From JACRAR01 sp041674385 (lineage in GTDB: Bacteria; Pseudomonadota; Gammaproteobacteria; Burkholderiales; Rhodocyclaceae): a stretch of DNA of 64,000 bases. Below the pieces are notes generated by a model. It was given only the letters and a program-made list of their open reading frames with translations. It did not search any database and was not told the origin of the DNA. Where the stretch lies: the NCBI GenBank assembly GCA_041674385.1, contig JBAYVU010000011.1:15263-79262 (forward strand), written 5' to 3'. Each line of letters starts with the position of its first letter. The first letter of the stretch is position 1. The position numbers and the translations under genes were made by a program. Shown here piece after piece: positions 55,876 through 64,000 of the stretch.

Positions 55876-56805
55876 ATGGGACGATTAGACCCAAACGACT
55901 TGTTGATTTTCGCCCGCGTCGTCGAGGCCGGCAGTTTCAGCCGTGCGGCCGACCGCGTCGGCTTGCCCAAATCCACAATCTCGCGGCGCATCGCATTGCT
56001 CGAAGAGCGCTTGGGAGAACGCCTGATGCTGCGTACGACCCGGCGCCTTACGCTGACTGAGTTCGGCCACCAATTGCTGGAGCATGCGCGCCAAGTGGCC
56101 TCTGAGGTGGATGCTGTGAAGGCGCTAGCCGAGTTTCGCCAAGTCCGTCCGAGCGGCCGTCTGCGGGTGTCGATGCCGAGCGATATTGCCCACCTGCTGC
56201 TGACCGACATGCTGGCGGCGTTTGTCGCGCTCCATCCAGGGGTATCGCTGGAACTCGATCTATCGCCGCGGCGCGTGGATTTGCTGGGGGAAAATTTCGA
56301 TCTCGCCGTGCGCATGGGCGATCTGCCCGACGATACGCTGCTTGCCGCGCGTCGCATCGCGGTGTTTCCCAGCGGCCTTTATGCCGCTCCCGGATATTTG
56401 GCCGAGCGCGGCGACCTGGAGTCTCCAGACGAACTCGTTCAACACGATGCTTTGCGCCTGCTCGGGCGCGATGGAGAGGCTATTGGCTGGGTATTGATGC
56501 GAGCCGAGCAGCGCTGGGAGGGGGTGCCGCCGGGGCGGACCACCGCGAACTCACCCGAGTTGTTGATCAGGCTGGCCTGCGCGGGTGCCGGGATCGCCGC
56601 AGTCCCCGATTATTTCGCCGCACCCAGCGTTCGCCGCGGTGAACTGCGCCGTGTGCTGCCCGCGTGGTGTCTGCCTGCGCACACCGCTTGGGCAGTGTTT
56701 CCGGGCCGGAGACTGATGCCATCCAAGACTCGCGCTTTCATCGACATGCTCGAAACGGCACTGGCGGACACAACCGGGAATGCCGAATCGCCGAAGATTG
56801 CGTAA
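55876..56805 (+). CDS. LysR-family transcriptional regulator
   Basis: A 309-residue regulator with an N-terminal winged helix-turn-helix (residues 3-63; LIFARVVEAGSFSRAADRVGLPKSTISRRIALLEERLGERL in pieces) and a C-terminal substrate-binding domain (from about 90) beginning GRLRVSMPSDIAHLLL. The ATG at 55876 is chosen because LysR proteins normally start a few residues before the helix; an in-frame ATG at 55813 would add 21 unrelated residues. It probably controls azoR and the pirin gene in response to a quinone or electrophile, as inferred from its divergent place. Confidence 0.93.
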   Translation: MGRLDPNDLLIFARVVEAGSFSRAADRVGLPKSTISRRIALLEERLGERLMLRTTRRLTLTEFGHQLLEHARQVASEVDAVKALAEFRQVRPSGRLRVSMPSDIAHLLLTDMLAAFVALHPGVSLELDLSPRRVDLLGENFDLAVRMGDLPDDTLLAARRIAVFPSGLYAAPGYLAERGDLESPDELVQHDALRLLGRDGEAIGWVLMRAEQRWEGVPPGRTTANSPELLIRLACAGAGIAAVPDYFAAPSVRRGELRRVLPAWCLPAHTAWAVFPGRRLMPSKTRAFIDMLETALADTTGNAESPKIA

Positions 56806-57174
56806 CCCAGGGTACGAAACTGCATCGTTCAATTTCGCAGGTCGTTGCGAATTGGCAAACGCCGATATGATATGTGGATAGAATGGGCTGGCCATTCCCA
56901 CTGGAATGGTCGTCGATTTGTTTTGATGGTTCCGCAGCCAGAGCGGAGCGTAACGATATTCAGGCAAGGCAATCGGAACACCGAACATGAAGGCCCGCAC
57001 AAGCGCAAGCTCTTGTCTGACTAGTCTGCAAGCGGTATAATTACATAAGGTAATGATTGAACCGAACAACTGATTGCACCGAGAGCGCGGCGGCGTGTTT
57101 TTGCGCCAACGGCCAGGTGTTGACGGTGAAGCAGGCCTAGACACTGCCTTCATCGTATTGAGAGGAATCCCATA
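56806..57174. other. intergenic region with one promoter
   Basis: A 369-base gap between the LysR gene and the ligase. It contains the promoter at 57014-57042 near its middle and otherwise shows no open frame or RNA structure that I can support. Confidence 0.5.
57014..57042 (+). promoter_or_regulatory. sigma-70 promoter of the AMP-dependent ligase
   Basis: TTGTCT (57014-57019), 17 bases, perfect TATAAT (57037-57042). It leaves a leader of about 125 bases before the ATG at 57175. Confidence 0.65.
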
Positions 57175-58680
57175 ATGAATCTTGTCATGCTGCTGGAAAT
57201 GGTGGTGGATGCGTTTCCCGATCGCGTTGCCGTCAAATCGGACAACACCAGTCTCACATACGCAGAATTGCAGCGCGCCGCCTGGGCGGCGGCGGTCATG
57301 ATCCGAGACAGCAATTGCGGCTGTGTCGGTATGCTCGACACCAGCACTATCGGCGTGCCCATCGCCATCTTTGGCGCCGCATATGCCGGTGTGCCTTATG
57401 TGCCGATGAACTACCGCTTGACGACGCCGGAATTGAATGAATTGCTGACGCGTATCGTGCCGGCCTTGCTCGTCGTTGGAGAGCAATACGAGTCGACGCT
57501 AACCATCCCGGCAGGTGTGCAACCGTTGCAGACCGCAGCTTTCATCGCTGCCTGCCGCAATGGCAAGGCCGAAGCTGCGATAGCTTCAGGCGAGCCCACT
57601 GATGTCGCTATCCAGATATTTACCAGTGGCACTACCGGCAAGCCCAAGGCGGCCTTGCTGCGCCACGAGAACCTGATGTCATATATTCTCGGCACGGTGG
57701 AGTTCGGTTCCGCGGCCGAGGAGGATGCCGTCCTGGTGACGGTGCCGCCGTACCACGTCGCCGGCATTTCCACTGTGCTCTCTTCGACCTACGCTTGCCG
57801 GCGCATGGTGTATATGCCCAATTTCGAAGCGCGCGAATGGCTGCGCCTCTGCCGCGAAGAGCATGTCAGCAACGCCTTCCTGGTGCCCACCATGCTGGCG
57901 CGCGTCGTCGAGGCGGTGGAGAACGGCGCCCCGGCCGAATTGCCGGGGCTGCGTGCGATTGCTTACGGCGCCGGCAAGATGCCCTTGCAGGTGATCGAGA
58001 AGGCGCTGCGCCTGTGGCCGCAGGTGGACTTCATCAATGCCTATGGCCTCACCGAAACCAGTTCGACCATCGCTCTGCTTGGACCGGATGACCATCGTAC
58101 AGCTGTTGCCAGCAGCGACCCGGCGGTGCGTCGTCGTCTCACTTCTGTCGGTCGCCCCTTGCCGACAGTGGAGATGGAGATACGCGACGAGGATGGCAAA
58201 CCGCTTGCTGCGAACCAATCGGGTTTGATCTTCGTACGCGGCGGCCAGGTCGCCGGGGAGTACCAGGGAATGGGCAGCCAGCTCGATGCCGACGGTTGGT
58301 TCTCGACCAAGGACCGCGGCTCGCTGGATGAGGAAGGTTTCCTCTTCCTTGAGGGCCGTGATGATGACGTCATCGTGCGCGGCGGCGAGAACATTTCTCC
58401 GGGCGAGATCGAGGATGTGCTGCTCAGCCATCCGGCAGTCGCCGATGTTGCGGTCGTTGCGGTTGCCGACCCGCAGTGGGGCGAGGCAGTCGCTGCCGCA
58501 GTGGTGCTCAAGGAGGGTGTCGCCGCTGTCCCGGTGGCCGAGTTGCAGGACTGGGTAAAGGCGCGGCTGCGTTCCTCGCGCGTGCCGGTGACCATCCGCT
58601 TCCAGAAGGAATTGCCTTACAACGAGATCGGCAAACTGTTGCGTCGCGTCGTTCGGCAGGAACTCAACGCCGGCAGCTAA
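57175..58680 (+). CDS. class I adenylate-forming acyl-CoA ligase-like enzyme
   Basis: A 501-residue ANL ligase that forms an acyl-adenylate and then a thioester. It shows QIFTSGTTGKPKAALLRH (A3), NAYGLTETSSTIALLG (A5), WFSTKDRGSLDEEGFLFLEG (A7), GRDDDVIVRGGENISPGEIE (A8), and the catalytic Lys in PYNEIGKLLRRVV. The sequence is closer to medium-size aromatic or fatty acid ligases than to acetyl-CoA synthetase. It stands alone, with its own strong promoter and no partner CoA genes next to it, so the substrate is unknown. Confidence 0.88.
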   Translation: MNLVMLLEMVVDAFPDRVAVKSDNTSLTYAELQRAAWAAAVMIRDSNCGCVGMLDTSTIGVPIAIFGAAYAGVPYVPMNYRLTTPELNELLTRIVPALLVVGEQYESTLTIPAGVQPLQTAAFIAACRNGKAEAAIASGEPTDVAIQIFTSGTTGKPKAALLRHENLMSYILGTVEFGSAAEEDAVLVTVPPYHVAGISTVLSSTYACRRMVYMPNFEAREWLRLCREEHVSNAFLVPTMLARVVEAVENGAPAELPGLRAIAYGAGKMPLQVIEKALRLWPQVDFINAYGLTETSSTIALLGPDDHRTAVASSDPAVRRRLTSVGRPLPTVEMEIRDEDGKPLAANQSGLIFVRGGQVAGEYQGMGSQLDADGWFSTKDRGSLDEEGFLFLEGRDDDVIVRGGENISPGEIEDVLLSHPAVADVAVVAVADPQWGEAVAAAVVLKEGVAAVPVAELQDWVKARLRSSRVPVTIRFQKELPYNEIGKLLRRVVRQELNAGS

Positions 58681-58699
58681 GACTCTCAGTGTCGGCGCA

Positions 58700-60163
58700 C
58701 TATGCGCTGCTGAAGTAGGATGGACTCGGGATCGCTGGTTTGCGCTTTGGAAACAGCGTTTGCCAGCCATCCCACTCCTCTTGGCAGGCCGGCGGTATTC
58801 GCGTTGCGGGGAGCACCGGCAGACAGTTGAGAGGCGCCAAGCACTGTGCGACGCGCTTGGCCTGGATCAGGCATTTGCCAAGATTAGGGGAATGCCCGCT
58901 TCTGCCGGCCACGCTGGAGCAAACCATATCTGGAAAAGAGAAGCGCTGGAGATAGTTTTCCGAAACCAGTTGGATCGGGCAGGGAAATATTTCACATTGC
59001 AAGCGGATCTTGGGGAGCGGATTCTTTCCGCGGCAGCGTTGCAGGTAGTTGGTCATGAGCCGTGGATTGGTTTCCGCGATGGCCAGCCAGCCGATGCCTG
59101 ACACCAATCCGACGATATGGGCGTCGTCGGCCAGCGATTCGGGGATTCCATAATCGGGCAGCAGGGCGCGCATGGCCGCACCGGTGGCGAGGGCGTTCAT
59201 CCAATAGGCATGGTAGTCGAACTCGGCGCAGCGCCCGTTTTGATAGCGCATCATCATCGCGGTAACGAAAACCACCCGCTGGACAAAGTCCATTCCCAAG
59301 CGCACGACTGCCTGGTGCACCGAGACGATCTTGTCGGCGCCGGTAAACCTGGCGGCATTCGCATAATTGATGATCGACTGTGAAATCACCGGATCGGACC
59401 TGATGAGAAACGCCACTTTTTCGACGATGCCCTTGTTGACGGCGTTTTCGATCAAGGGGAGCAGGGGTACGGGCAGATCGCCGTGATATTCGAGGGCATC
59501 CAGAAACTCCTGCATCGAAGGCGTTTCTTCCGCCATGCCGGACTTCTCGCTGGCAACCGACAGCATCTCCAACGCCAATTCGCCGGTTGTGCCGGTTTCT
59601 TTGAGGAAAGCATCGACCCCGAGTCCTGAGGGAAAGCGTCGGTATGCCACTTCGGGCAGGGTTTGGTCCGTCGCGCCGGACCATTGCGGAAGCGCGATGC
59701 TAAAGTGGCCCAGTGTGTCGATTACCGTCCAGCATAAATTTTCAGGTGGAGATCCGATGTTGGCCAACACGAAACGGATTGCTGTTGGCACCATTTCTTT
59801 GATCGGACGGCCGGGATCGTGATAGGGATCGCAGGTCAGCGCCACAATCGCCGGCCGGCTCGTCGCGGCGGGAACGCAAGCCGCGATGATGCCCTCGCCA
59901 GGACGGGCCTGGCCATCCGTAGAAATTTCGAACTGAAGAGTGCGTGGATCCATTTTTCCTCGGAATTGCTCAAGTTCAACCGTCCATGATGCATTGATGG
60001 GCAGTCCCTCCGGTTCCGGTTGCTTGGCCGCTTGCCGAAACCCTGTATCGATGGATGGCCCATCATAGTTTTTTGGACAAAAATATTGTTCGTGTGTTGC
60101 ACTCGTTCCGCCAAACATGCCGGACAGCTTGAAAATAGTCGCAGGTTTTGTGATGTGGTTCAT
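58700..60163 (-). CDS. HDOD-domain signalling protein
   Basis: A 487-residue cytoplasmic protein. Its HDOD domain is at about 220-430 (LPVPLLPLIENAVNKGIVEK, FLIRSDPVISQSIINYANAA, KIVSVHQAVVRLGMDFVQRV, AYWMNALATGAAMRAL, HIVGLVSGIGWLAIAETNP). HDOD domains resemble HD hydrolases but lack the catalytic pair and act in signalling. The first 200 residues form another domain, with TCDPYHDPGRPIKEMVPTAI, that I do not recognise. Its output or partner is unknown. It is divergent from the small gene at 60231. Confidence 0.82.
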   Translation of the reverse strand: MNHITKPATIFKLSGMFGGTSATHEQYFCPKNYDGPSIDTGFRQAAKQPEPEGLPINASWTVELEQFRGKMDPRTLQFEISTDGQARPGEGIIAACVPAATSRPAIVALTCDPYHDPGRPIKEMVPTAIRFVLANIGSPPENLCWTVIDTLGHFSIALPQWSGATDQTLPEVAYRRFPSGLGVDAFLKETGTTGELALEMLSVASEKSGMAEETPSMQEFLDALEYHGDLPVPLLPLIENAVNKGIVEKVAFLIRSDPVISQSIINYANAARFTGADKIVSVHQAVVRLGMDFVQRVVFVTAMMMRYQNGRCAEFDYHAYWMNALATGAAMRALLPDYGIPESLADDAHIVGLVSGIGWLAIAETNPRLMTNYLQRCRGKNPLPKIRLQCEIFPCPIQLVSENYLQRFSFPDMVCSSVAGRSGHSPNLGKCLIQAKRVAQCLAPLNCLPVLPATRIPPACQEEWDGWQTLFPKRKPAIPSPSYFSSA

Positions 60164-60230
60164 AGTGGCTTAGCATTGGCTTGCTTATGCTGGCAACCAG
60201 CTGGAACAGGGATTGGCGAGCAGGGAAGAA

Positions 60231-60602
60231 ATGATGTTGAGGGAAATTCGGAATGTTCGGCAAGTTGATGGCGAGTCCAAGCGGCGGTGGTTTTTTTGCC
60301 ACGAACTCGACCTTGTTGTCTGGGAAGATGGATATGCAATAAGCGGTTTTCAATTGGCCTATGACAAACATCGGGACGAGCATTCGATCTCCTGGGATAA
60401 GGAGAGAGGCTTCGTCCATTACGTCGTCGATGATGGCGAATCGGTCGCCGGGGTAAATAGCGCCCCGTTTCTGTATACCGATGGACCTTTCAGCCGTGAC
60501 CGCGTCCTGGCGCTGTTTCTTGATCTCTCGACCGATATTCCCGACGATGTGGCCGGTTTTGTCGAAGAGAAGCTGCGTGAGTTTAATGAGCCACTCCAGT
60601 AG
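60231..60602 (+). CDS. conserved-type hypothetical protein
   Basis: A 123-residue protein with no recognised family. It has many aromatic and acidic residues: RRWFFCHELDLVVWEDGYAI, then DKHRDEHSISWDKERGFVHY and a C-terminal helical part (DVAGFVEEKLREFNEPLQ). There is no signal peptide or membrane segment, so it is likely cytoplasmic. The ATG at 60231 or 60234 is preferred over a TTG at 60213. It lies 53 bases before an IHF-beta-like gene. Confidence 0.6.
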   Translation: MMLREIRNVRQVDGESKRRWFFCHELDLVVWEDGYAISGFQLAYDKHRDEHSISWDKERGFVHYVVDDGESVAGVNSAPFLYTDGPFSRDRVLALFLDLSTDIPDDVAGFVEEKLREFNEPLQ

Positions 60603-60655
60603 GCGCGGAATCCATGGGATCACAGCCCGATAAAGAAAATGCCCACAGCATTGCC

Positions 60656-60964
60656 ATGTCGCGTTCCGAATTAATCGCTGTCCTGGCCGTTCGTTTTCCC
60701 ACGCTGACAGAAACTGAAGTGGATGAATCGGTCAAGCTGATCCTGGAAACAATCGCTAGCCGTCTTGCTTCTGGCGGCCGGGTGGAGATCAGGGGATTTG
60801 GAAGTTTTGACCTGAGCTACAGGCGGGCCTGGAATGCCAGGAATCCCAAGTCGGGGGCCAAAGTCGAGGTGCCCGGAAGATTTGTCCCCCGCTTCAGGCC
60901 GGGCAAGGGTTTGCGAGAAGGCGTGGATAGGCTGCCAGCGCAGAAGATGCGATGCGCGGCCTGA
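60656..60964 (+). CDS. IHF beta/HU-family DNA-binding protein
   Basis: A 102-residue protein of the bacterial histone-like family. It starts MSRSELIAVLAVRF, close to the IhfB start, has the VEIRGFGSFDLSYR strand and the flanking RNPKSGAKVEVPGRFVPRF arm with the intercalating Pro, and ends with a KGLREGVDRL helix. The C-terminal MRCAA extension is unusual. The main ihfB normally lies with rpsA; this is probably a paralogue. An in-frame ATG at 60614 would add 14 residues. Confidence 0.88.
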   Translation: MSRSELIAVLAVRFPTLTETEVDESVKLILETIASRLASGGRVEIRGFGSFDLSYRRAWNARNPKSGAKVEVPGRFVPRFRPGKGLREGVDRLPAQKMRCAA

Positions 60965-61021
60965 ACGCTATCGAATGACTCTGTTGAAAAACGCCAAACG
61001 CCTACATTTAATCAGCCGCCG

Positions 61022-62341
61022 TTAATCCTCTGCCATGTCCAGTTTGCGCATCTTCTCCCAAAGATTCTTGCGGCTGATGCCAAGTCTGGCTGCAGTGTCG
61101 GCGATGCGGCCGTCGCATTCTCCCAAGGCCCGCCGAATGTAGGCGCGTTCACATTCCTGCAAATAGTCGCTGAGTGGCTGCTTTAGGGTGTCGCTTTCTG
61201 CCGGATGCGAGCCATTGTCGCCGAACAGGTTTTCGACATTCAGCAGCGGATTCGCAGAAAGAACGCTGGCCCGCTCGAGGCAATGCTGCAACTCTCTCAC
61301 ATTGCCAGGCCACGGATAGCTGGTCAGGACGCGTTCGGCCTCTGCTGTCAGCGTGCGACGGGTGTTACCTTTCTTTGCCCGTTCGTCGAGGAAATGGGCA
61401 GCCAGCCATAGGATATCTTCCTTCCGCTCACGCAACGGCGGCACGTGCAAGTGGATGACGTGAATGCGGTAGTAAAGATCTTCGCGAAAGCGGCCTTCCT
61501 CTACCATGGCTTTGAGGTCGTGATGGGTGGCACAGATCAGCCGGATATCAACCTTGTGAAGATTGGCGCCGCCCACCCGAACTACCGCCTGATCCTGTAT
61601 TGCGCGCAGCAGCTTGACCTGCATCGAGGGGGGCATCTCGCCGATCTCATCTAGGAACAGCGTGCCGCCGTCCGCCTGTTCGAAAACACCGCGCCGCTCC
61701 CGATCGGCGCCGGTAAATGCACCTTTCTCGTGACCAAAAAGTTCCGACTCGATCAGGTTTTCGGGAATCGCTCCGCAATTCACGGCGACGAATGGTGACT
61801 TGGCTTCTGGATCACCGACGCGGTGCAGGGTACGCGCCACTTCTTCCTTGCCGGTGCCCGACTCGCCTGAGATCAACACGGCACTGCGGCTGGCCGCCAG
61901 GCGGGGCAGAAGTCCCTCGATATTCCGCATGCTGGTGGAAATGCCCAATCGGTCGCCGGCATTTGCCGCCAGCAGCTGGCGCTCGCACAAACCGCGAATC
62001 TTGCCTATCAATTCACCGACGTTGAATGGTTTCGTGACGTAATCGTGGGCGCCGAGCTTGAGCAGACGAACCGCCTGGTCGATGGCGCCATAGCCCGTAA
62101 TGAAGATGAAGGGGGCGAGTCCCTGGCCGCTATCTAAGAGGTCTCGAAACAATTGTTCGCCGCTGATGTCAGGCAAATTGATGTCGCTGACCACGACACT
62201 GTAACGGCGCTGGCCGAGTCCGCGACGGGCAGATTTGCCATCCCGATACCAATCGCAAACGAAACCCTCGAACTCGAGGCGATCTGAGAGCGCCTCGCCG
62301 ATGATGGGGTCGTCTTCGATCAGGCCGATGCGGTGCTGCAT
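61022..62341 (-). CDS. sigma-54-dependent response regulator (NtrC type)
   Basis: A 439-residue regulator: receiver domain with phospho-Asp53 (VVVSDINLPDISG) and acidic pocket (Glu9, Asp10, Asp11) and Lys104; AAA+ domain with Walker A GESGTGKE (159-166), the GAFTGA loop (207-212) that contacts sigma-54 and LFLDEIGEMP; C-terminal Fis-type helix-turn-helix (GRIADTAARLGISRKNLWEK). It activates sigma-54 promoters on phosphorylation by the kinase at 62320. The genes overlap by 22 bases, kinase first. Confidence 0.97.
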   Translation of the reverse strand: MQHRIGLIEDDPIIGEALSDRLEFEGFVCDWYRDGKSARRGLGQRRYSVVVSDINLPDISGEQLFRDLLDSGQGLAPFIFITGYGAIDQAVRLLKLGAHDYVTKPFNVGELIGKIRGLCERQLLAANAGDRLGISTSMRNIEGLLPRLAASRSAVLISGESGTGKEEVARTLHRVGDPEAKSPFVAVNCGAIPENLIESELFGHEKGAFTGADRERRGVFEQADGGTLFLDEIGEMPPSMQVKLLRAIQDQAVVRVGGANLHKVDIRLICATHHDLKAMVEEGRFREDLYYRIHVIHLHVPPLRERKEDILWLAAHFLDERAKKGNTRRTLTAEAERVLTSYPWPGNVRELQHCLERASVLSANPLLNVENLFGDNGSHPAESDTLKQPLSDYLQECERAYIRRALGECDGRIADTAARLGISRKNLWEKMRKLDMAED

Positions 62342-63795
62342 GGGGCGTCTCCAAGAGGCAAACTAACCACAAACTCGACTTGTCCGTCGATGTTCTTGGC
62401 TGAAATGCGACCTTCAAGCTGGGTCACGATCTGATAGGTCACCCAAAGTCCGAGACCATGCCCGCCGACGCGAGTCGACGCGAACGGCTCAAACAGGTGG
62501 GCGAGCTGTTCGTCGCTGAGTAGTGTCCCGTCATTGCGGACCACGATTGATAGGTTGTTGTCCGAATCGCCTTTTCTGCCCAGCCATAAGCTTACCTGGC
62601 CGTCTTCGGCCGCTGCTTGCACGGCGTTGAGCAAGAGATTGATGAGGATCTGGCGCACCAGACTTGCCGGTGCTGGAAGTTCCGCCGGCATCGCGGCCGA
62701 CCAGTCAAGGTGGATTCGGCGTTTGCTGACCTGAGTCTGTATCAGGGTATGCACATCCTCCAGATCGTGCTGATTCAGAGGCCGAGCTTGTACCCGGGTT
62801 TGCACTAACAAGGCGGCGACGGTGTCGCGAATCTGTAGCAGACCTCGGTCAATTAACTCCAGGTTACGCAGCGCGCGCGGATCAAGATCGCTTTGCAGTT
62901 TGAGCGTGTCGACCACCGTGATAAGTCCGGCAAGCGGGTTGTTGATCTCGTGAGCAATGCCGGCAGTCAGCTGACCAATCGCCGCCAGCCGTTCCGATTT
63001 GACCACTTCGTTTTCGAGCGCGGCCTTGTCGCGCAGGGCCTGCACCATGCGATCATAGGCTTGAAATAACTGGCCCAACTCATCACGATACGGGTACAGG
63101 TCGGGTGGCAACGGTTCCGGCGCTGTTGCCGGCATCTTGCCCATGCGCTGTGCGAGATCGACCAGCGGCGTCGCCATGCGGCTTGCCCAATACCAGTTGA
63201 TCGGAATCAGCACCGCCAGTACCAGCAGGCCAATGCCCAGACCTTGCCAAAGGGAGTCGATAAACCACGGGTGAAACACCGACTTCGAGTAGCGAAGGAC
63301 CAGATGTCCCAATTGTGCATCCCTATCGTTGATCGGCAGGGCGACGTAGAGATAGTTGGAGTTGTCCGGCTCCAGCAGCAACGGCCATTTCGCGTCGGCC
63401 CCAAACTGCGTATTCAACTGCATCCAGTCAGGCCCCAGAGCCACGGGCTCGGTCAACATCGGTAGCGTATCGGGATCGCTGGAGACGAAGACTTTGCGGT
63501 CCGGTCCCAGTACCACGACGGCATCAACCTGAACGGGCGTTTGCGCCGGTTCGCCGCGAATCGGTGAACGCACAATCTCGAAGGCCCGCCAGATATCATC
63601 GTGCAGCAGTGCCGGTGACACCGTGTTGGCGAGGGTATGGCCGAGATTGCTGGCGCTGATCACGACTGCCCGCTTCATGTCTTCGTAGGCGCGTGCCATC
63701 AGAGCGGCGCCGACGACGAAGATCGAGAGGCTGATCAGAAACGATGTCCACAGCGGAATCTTGCGGCGGAAGGACAAATTGAACAGCCAGCGCAT
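62320..63795 (-). CDS. membrane sensor histidine kinase
   Basis: A 491-residue kinase for the sigma-54 regulator next to it. TM1 (about 14-34) and TM2 (about 182-202) bound a periplasmic sensor domain, then HAMP (about 203-255), the phospho-acceptor His282 in GIAHEINNPLAGL, and the ATPase domain with N box (LINLLLNAVQAA), VRNDG, and G boxes (GGHGLGLWV). The ATG at 63795 lies directly against the IS-like end at 63796, so the native start or promoter may have been replaced; the N-terminus MRWLFNLSFRRKIPLWTSFL still looks complete. Confidence 0.93.
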   Translation of the reverse strand: MRWLFNLSFRRKIPLWTSFLISLSIFVVGAALMARAYEDMKRAVVISASNLGHTLANTVSPALLHDDIWRAFEIVRSPIRGEPAQTPVQVDAVVVLGPDRKVFVSSDPDTLPMLTEPVALGPDWMQLNTQFGADAKWPLLLEPDNSNYLYVALPINDRDAQLGHLVLRYSKSVFHPWFIDSLWQGLGIGLLVLAVLIPINWYWASRMATPLVDLAQRMGKMPATAPEPLPPDLYPYRDELGQLFQAYDRMVQALRDKAALENEVVKSERLAAIGQLTAGIAHEINNPLAGLITVVDTLKLQSDLDPRALRNLELIDRGLLQIRDTVAALLVQTRVQARPLNQHDLEDVHTLIQTQVSKRRIHLDWSAAMPAELPAPASLVRQILINLLLNAVQAAAEDGQVSLWLGRKGDSDNNLSIVVRNDGTLLSDEQLAHLFEPFASTRVGGHGLGLWVTYQIVTQLEGRISAKNIDGQVEFVVSLPLGDAPCSTASA

Positions 63796-64000
63796 TAGGG
63801 CGTGTTCTCAATGAATCGGCGCGATGCGTTGCTGCCAAATGCGGATGGCCGCGCGACGCGAGTCGAAGTCAATGGCCATCCCCCTTGACGAGACGAGCAA
63901 CAAAGCGGACGCCGCATTTGGCAGCAACCCGAAGGGAACGAGGCAGATGGCCCCCATTGCGGCGTTGCTCGCTCCTGATTGGGAATAACCCAACGGCGTC
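63796..64000. mobile_element. IS-like end or insertion remnant, runs off the window
   Basis: The first 27 bases (63796-63822) start TAGGGCGTGTTCTCAATGAA and repeat, inverted, at 10256-10282 with 24 of 27 matches. Behind it lies a 16-bp perfect inverted repeat (63829-63844 with 63912-63927) and an inner one (63843-63850 with 63874-63881). GGGCGTGTTCTCAAT-type ends beside TA are typical of some insertion sequences, such as parts of the IS5 family. No transposase is readable in the 205 bases, so the element is partial or cut by the window edge. Confidence 0.45.

Noticed and set aside
63808..63993. 61-residue minus-strand frame in the IS-like end
   Set aside because: No transposase motif is seen, and it is formed largely by the two inverted repeat arms.

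Overview
The window is a chromosomal segment of a betaproteobacterium, most likely from the Rhodocyclales/Sterolibacteriaceae/Nitrosomonadales neighbourhood. This is an inference from the pyrG-kdsA-eno-ftsB order, a phasin, an IhfB-type protein, the tusA-dsrE2 pair and the DUF1329/DUF1302/RND/YCF48 set; no 16S rRNA gene is present to settle it. Coding density is high, many neighbours overlap by the ATGA type, and most genes are housekeeping or central-metabolism genes. I see no prophage, CRISPR array or complete insertion sequence.

Layout. 1-2060: end of a dTDP-rhamnose operon (rfbC partial, rfbD) and a metallo-beta-lactamase-fold hydrolase. 2054-3595: short tandem repeats, a bidirectional terminator, an Ala/Pro-rich lipoprotein, then a TusA-DsrE2 sulfur-trafficking pair. 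3818-9586: a run of a DinG-like helicase, an ATP-grasp-like protein of unknown product, and mobB-moeA-moaD-moaE for molybdenum cofactor. 9600-13000: a phasin, then clpB behind a clear heat-shock promoter. 13230-20555: an orphan GspE/PilB-type ATPase, tRNA-Asp, ppiD, fabI and relA. 20622-25221: a periplasmic OB-fold protein and the divergent ppk1/ppx polyphosphate pair. 25247-31342: acyl-CoA synthetase, enoyl-CoA hydratase, etfB-etfA and a large acyl-CoA dehydrogenase. 31367-36327: a diguanylate cyclase overlapping a GGDEF-EAL protein whose cyclase motif is degenerate. 36275-40969: ETF-ubiquinone oxidoreductase (convergent), thioesterase, acetoacetyl-CoA synthetase and an isochorismatase-like hydrolase. 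41043-45705: pyrG, kdsA, eno, ftsB and a gamma-class carbonic anhydrase. 45840-47252: small proteins and a methyltransferase. 47315-54241: promoter, cobalamin riboswitch, intrinsic terminator, then DUF1329, DUF1302, an RND/MMPL transporter and a YCF48 propeller protein. 54259-58680: pirin, azoreductase, LysR regulator and an AMP-dependent ligase. 58700-63795: an HDOD protein, a hypothetical protein, an IHF-beta paralogue, and a sigma-54 response regulator with its histidine kinase. 63796-64000: an insertion-sequence-like end abutting the kinase start codon.

How it works together. Acyl-CoA ligase, hydratase, acyl-CoA dehydrogenase, EtfAB and, 5 kb away, ETF-QO make a route that oxidises an acyl-CoA and passes electrons to ubiquinone. 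The acetoacetyl-CoA synthetase and phasin fit with polyhydroxyalkanoate or ketone metabolism.

The most unusual system is the vitamin-B12-riboswitch-controlled envelope operon at 47315-54241. The riboswitch is joined to a 19-bp-stem terminator, so the DUF1329/DUF1302/RND/YCF48 export-type module should be transcribed when cobalamin is scarce. That link is readable directly from the sequence; the substrate is unknown.
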